From: Adineta ricciae | Lineage: Eukaryota; Rotifera; Eurotatoria; Adinetida; Adinetidae | Direction: 5' to 3' | Assembly: GCA_905250025.1 (NCBI GenBank) | Contig: CAJNOJ010000129.1 | Location: forward strand, 1-64,000 | DNA length: 64,000 nt | Shown: one piece after another, positions 60,301-64,000 of the stretch | Numbering within the stretch: position 1 is the stretch's first letter | Layout: every line of letters starts with the position of its first letter | Position numbers and translations under genes: made by a program | The notes under the pieces: model-generated | Seen by the model: only the letters and a program-made list of their open reading frames with translations | The model's database searches: none | What the model was told of the DNA's origin: nothing

Positions 60301-61122
60301 GCGTATCATCAGCGAATGGACTAATGACAGTTTTCTCTTTGAGCAAATCAATTATATAGTTGTTATTGTTCTAAAATAAAAACGTGATTCAAAATTGACC
60401 TTATGAGAAAATGACTAACTGAGTAAGAACCATTAATAGTATTCGTTGGCTGACCCATCATATTATTCATATTACCACCCATTCCATAAGTCACCGGTTG
60501 TGACTGTTGACCAGGATACATGGTTGGTGATGGAATATGGGATTGAGGAATAGCCATTGGGTTTGGAACGGCACCGTACTGTGGAAAAGGATGACTTGAA
60601 GGTGGTTGGATATTGGGATTTGGTATCTGCGGCATAGGTTGTAGCGGTTGTATTTGAGGACGATAGGCAGATGCAGGTGAAGGGTACATTGGTCGAACGG
60701 TTGGTTGCGGAGACGGATTGTATGTGGTTGCTGTGGCTGTAGGGTATGCATTCGATGATGACGATGTAAGTAATGGAGGAGCTGGATTTGCTGGTGTCTG
60801 ATAGAAATTCGATGTTGGCAGAGGCGGAGTCTGACTTGATGTATGCTGATTCATTGATGTTGGTTGATATTGTGTCATTGGAGAGAAATTCGATGAATTT
60901 GGCTGATATGCATGTGGAGGAAATCGAGCAGATGATGTATTCGAACTTGGTGGAAAAACAGGAGCAGGTAATCCATTTTGTACTGGATGAGTATTTGGCG
61001 GAAATATCTGCATATGAAGGAAAGTAAGCGAACTATTTGAAGGAAAAAGATTCTTTAGATCTTACTGGGTTAGACATTCTGTCTGGAAACTGTGGACCGC
61101 TTGGTGGACGTATTGCTGCCAT
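57386..61122 (-). CDS. SEC24: Protein transport protein SEC24 (COPII coat)
   Basis: A multi-exon gene from ATG 61122 ([19 protein letters not shown]) to the stop at 57386. The first ~220 residues are Pro/Gln/Asn-rich and disordered, as in SEC24. Then comes the zinc finger ([16 protein letters not shown]...[11 protein letters not shown], near 59890-60010), the trunk ([55 protein letters not shown]), the beta-barrel/helical part and the gelsolin-like C-terminus ending [17 protein letters not shown]24 is the cargo-selecting subunit of the inner COPII coat at ER exit sites. Which vertebrate paralogue group (A/B or C/D) it belongs to was not resolved. It is head-to-head with the PqqB-like gene, 321 nt apart. 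Family identification is firm. Confidence 0.94.
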
Positions 61123-61443
61123 AGATAGAATATCTGAATAATCCAGTGTTATCTACAAAGATTTGAAGATGATCAATTCGTTCGAAGAAATAGATAAAGT
61201 TCTCATTTCATTATCTCATTGAAGTTTTTGTTGATGATGATAATGTTGTGTGTTGTGTGTGTGTTGAGAGTCTAAGTTGAGACGATAAGTTGCATATTTA
61301 ACCAATTGTAAATATTTGAAAACTAACGACCTCTAGAGAATTTAAGATTATTCTATCTATTCTCTACGATTTGTATTGAAATCGAGGTAAAATGTAATCA
61401 TCATTTTGTAAGTCATACAACTATCGTATTGCTTGAAGTACTT
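61123..61443. promoter_or_regulatory. Shared divergent upstream region of SEC24 and the PqqB-like gene
   Basis: 321 nt between divergent start codons, with a GT-rich run at about 61246-61265. Likely promoters for both genes; no defined element. Confidence 0.4.
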
Positions 61444-62424
61444 ATGACAGGAAATAAAGCTGAAATACTTCTATTAGGTATTGCTCAAGATGGTGGTATG
61501 CCACAAATACGATGTCAATGTAAAAACTGTAGTTTAGTTCATCGTGGACTTCTACCGCAACAATACACAGTCAGCTTAGCTATCATCGATCGAACAACAA
61601 ATCAAGTATGGCTCGTTGATTGTTCGCCAGATGCTCGAAATCAATATTCAATGTTACAAAACCATTTTGAACCGGAGAGATCATTTAAATTAGAAGGCGT
61701 CTTTTTAACTCATTTACACATGGGGTACGAGTAGATGAAATTTGTTTTCACACTTTTTTATTACTTACGTTTTCAGACATTATATCGGTCTATTTCAGTT
61801 CGGACGTGAGACAATGGATTGGAAAGGTTTAAAAGTAGGTCAACATCCTTGGTACTCAGTGGTAATCCATTCGTTATCATATAGATCTATGGCACTGAAA
61901 GCGTCTGTCAATTTTTCCGAAACAATCAACCTTGGTCCACCTATATCGAAATAGGAAACTTTGTTTTAAATCCACTTGTACCGCAAGTAGAAGTTCAATT
62001 ATCATCAAATCTGCATATTAGATCTCAACTCGTTCCACATCGAGCTGAATTCAGTGATGCCGTTGGTTATTTCATTCGTGGTCCAACACGAACAATCTTC
62101 TTCTGTCCAGATGTTGATAGTTGGGATCGTGGTTGGTCAAATGAACATGGTCTCTCACCTACAGACATAGTGCAATCTGTTGACCAAGCGTACCTTGATG
62201 CAACATTTTTCAGTGCCGACGAATTACCCAATCGAAAAATTGATGAAATTCCACATCCAACTGTCCTTCAAACGTTGGAAAAATTCAAAGGACTGGAACA
62301 TAAGATTACTTTAATACATTTCAACCATTCCAATCCTTTGTACGACATACAAAGTAAACAACGAGAACAATGTCAACAAGTCGGAATCAACATCGGCATT
62401 CAAGGAGCAATTTCTAAATTATAA
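61444..62424 (+). CDS. PqqB-like metallo-beta-lactamase-fold hydrolase
   Basis: Three exons (61444-61724, 61777-61834, 61885-62424), phase-consistent, give 292 residues. The N-terminus AEILLLGIAQDGGMPQIRC with a following CxxC, the strand VWLVDCSPDARNQ, the metal motif THLHMGHYIGLFQFGRE (split by the first intron) and NNQPWSTYIEIGN follow the PqqB-related branch of the MBL superfamily. The usual H-x-H-x-D-H is H-L-H-M-G-H, so the Asp ligand is Gly, as in many PqqB relatives. These are mainly bacterial; no PQQ pathway partner is near. The introns show it is a eukaryotic gene, probably gained by transfer. Reaction and substrate are unknown. The chosen ATG is the first in frame. Confidence 0.82.
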
Positions 62425-63652
62425 TCTACTCAACAAGAAACTGAATTTTTACTGTAGATATAGATTTTCGAGGAATAAAATGCATCTGATTACTTAAACT
62501 CAAAATAATAACATCTATATCAATAACAAATGCGAATCACCTGTTCGTACCTATCGAAGTATGTTATTGATATCTTCTATGTGTAATTGAGCATTCGTTT
62601 CTTCCATTGCGTAACGAACTTAATCAAGAATTGAATTCTAGTAATTGGTATAAATTCGAATTTGTCTGTAGATACGGTTATATAATTTACAAATCGAAGA
62701 AAAAAAAAGGATGCAAACATCAAATATTTATGTCCGATAACAATGTCTTTTCTGATGTTTTCTTAAATTTTACACACTTATTTCGATATACGGATCAAAG
62801 AACATCTTATCACAACATGTGGTCGCTTTTTCTATCGATTTGAGTGGATTTCTCCATAGGTTCTTCTTTGTCATAACGATGTTATAAGAATGACAGACGA
62901 TTGACCTGATGTTCTATCCTCTCGCTAGGAGATGACGTTGTAAGTACCACCGATTAAACACTTCAATAAATTCACCTCATCGGAATTGTTCATCGATAAT
63001 TTTCACACTCGTTTGACCGTTACTCACTTCATCAAATGAAGTGTTACATAGAGAGAATAATAAATGATTAGATCAGATAATCAACATTTTTATTGCATAC
63101 CATTTTTTTCTAATCGGTCAAATCAGTATTGAGAGACAAAAATACACATCATATTCAAATGATCTCATTTGTTTATCGAGATTGATTGAGAGATAATGGA
63201 CACGATTGGATTCGTTAGAAAATTCATTATAAACATGCAATCAGATCAGATTATGTTTGATGAGAGTTTGTTTCTCATATTTTTCATGTTGCCTTCAGAT
63301 TTCAAAGTGGATTAAACAAGTAGTCGTCTCTTTAATCATCAATCGACACATACACATTGTTGATTATTCAAATTACTTGTCGTTCTCTCCAAGACATCGA
63401 TACTCTCATATATTGACGCCGTGAAGTAGAAAGAATTCAATTTGCCGATTACACAATCGACTGGCTTTGAAGTTATTTTATATGCCTTTCGTAAATGTGA
63501 CAAGATATTAGCCAACAAGTGAATATCTAACATTTATTTTCTTCTTATAAATGCGCAGATGTGCGTCGAGTCGGACAACTGATTAAACAACGAACATTTC
63601 TAGCTAATTACAACTAATTACCATCGCGTTTCTTTTTTCCAGTTCATCCTAT
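62425..63652. other. Intergenic region, no gene recognised
   Basis: About 1.2 kb of AT-rich DNA downstream of the PqqB-like gene, with A runs near 62700-62708 and no supported gene. Confidence 0.45.
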
Positions 63653-63750
63653 CTCGTAGACATCACTCGAGTCAAAAGAAGATTAGAATTCCGGTGAAGT
63701 TTGCTTTGCCTAAAGGCGATCATCAAAGTTTAGTTAATGACAATTTCACT
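63653..63750 (+). CDS. Possible partial exon at the right edge
   Basis: A TTTTTTCCAG acceptor is followed by an open stretch (SRRHHSSQKKIRIPVKFALP and on to NDNFTR) and then a GTACGT donor-like site. The composition is protein-like, but no family was recognised and the rest of any gene lies beyond the window. Confidence 0.25.
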
Positions 63751-63978
63751 CGTACGTTTTTTTTTTCTTCGACGATCATATCTGAAGACAACATTTGTTG
63801 CCCTCGAACTATACAACACTCGTTGTCCATTAGAAAGGAAGAACATTCTTTGGTCTTGCTGTCTAATTGATCATCATAGAAAATATTCCTATGGTCTCAT
63901 GTGTATATCGAAACGGATGTTAGCTCTCTTTATTTTATTTTCTTTCGTTTCATGAGCTACGCGTATAATCAAATTGTA

Positions 63979-63979
63979 N
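63979..63979. other. Assembly gap marker (single N)
   Basis: One N, immediately followed by T-run CTTCGACGATCA, which also occurs at about 63757-63777. The same sequence on both sides of a gap suggests overlapping contig ends that were not merged. Confidence 0.8.
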
Positions 63980-64000
63980 TTTTTTTTTCTTCGACGATCA

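Overview
This 64 kb window is AT-rich animal nuclear DNA, most likely from a bdelloid rotifer. The evidence is dense genes on both strands, mostly 50-70 nt GT-AG introns, clear metazoan orthologues (neurobeachin/LRBA, CBP/p300, SEC24, KDEL receptor, POLR3H, RPP21), two genes of bacterial type inside eukaryotic contigs (a GHL10 hydrolase and a PqqB-like metallo-hydrolase, both with introns), and CT-rich/AG signals just before start codons that fit spliced-leader trans-splicing. The species call is inference; no rRNA, tRNA or mitochondrial marker was seen.

Layout. 0-8 kb is sparse: a decayed DDE transposon, then two facing von Willebrand A-like paralogues with an unrecognised 202-aa gene between them. 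9.6-14.2 kb on the + strand is a housekeeping block: Pelota (ribosome rescue), KDEL receptor (ER retrieval), RPP21 (RNase P/MRP), and CHCHD1/mS37 (mitoribosome); the last two are only 29 nt apart. 16.5-18.1 kb encodes a type II membrane DUF1647 protein. 18.4-23.8 kb on the - strand holds a secreted Cys-rich protein, POLR3H, STOML2 and a CDK20-like kinase. CDK20 is head-to-head with a compact CBP/p300 acetyltransferase (24.2-29.9 kb, +).

30.8-38.5 kb is the most unusual stretch: a ~1,090-residue protein with about eleven PBZ-like CCHH zinc fingers around an unrecognised ~600-residue core, a divergent Arf-like GTPase with altered switch II, and a head-to-head pair of caspase-like proteins in which one copy keeps the His/Cys dyad and the other has lost the His. 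38.8-50.6 kb carries UDP-glucose 4-epimerase and a full-length neurobeachin/LRBA-type BEACH protein, both on the - strand.

51.8-53.2 kb is a secreted GHL10 hydrolase whose N-terminal Cys-rich module resembles those attached to peptidoglycan-cleaving enzymes. 53.2-57.4 kb is gene-poor and repeat-like, with a transposase scrap, a GC-rich foldback palindrome and an interrupted unknown coding stretch. 57.4-61.1 kb is SEC24, head-to-head with the PqqB-like gene. The right edge holds a single N flanked by a duplicated sequence, probably an unresolved contig join.
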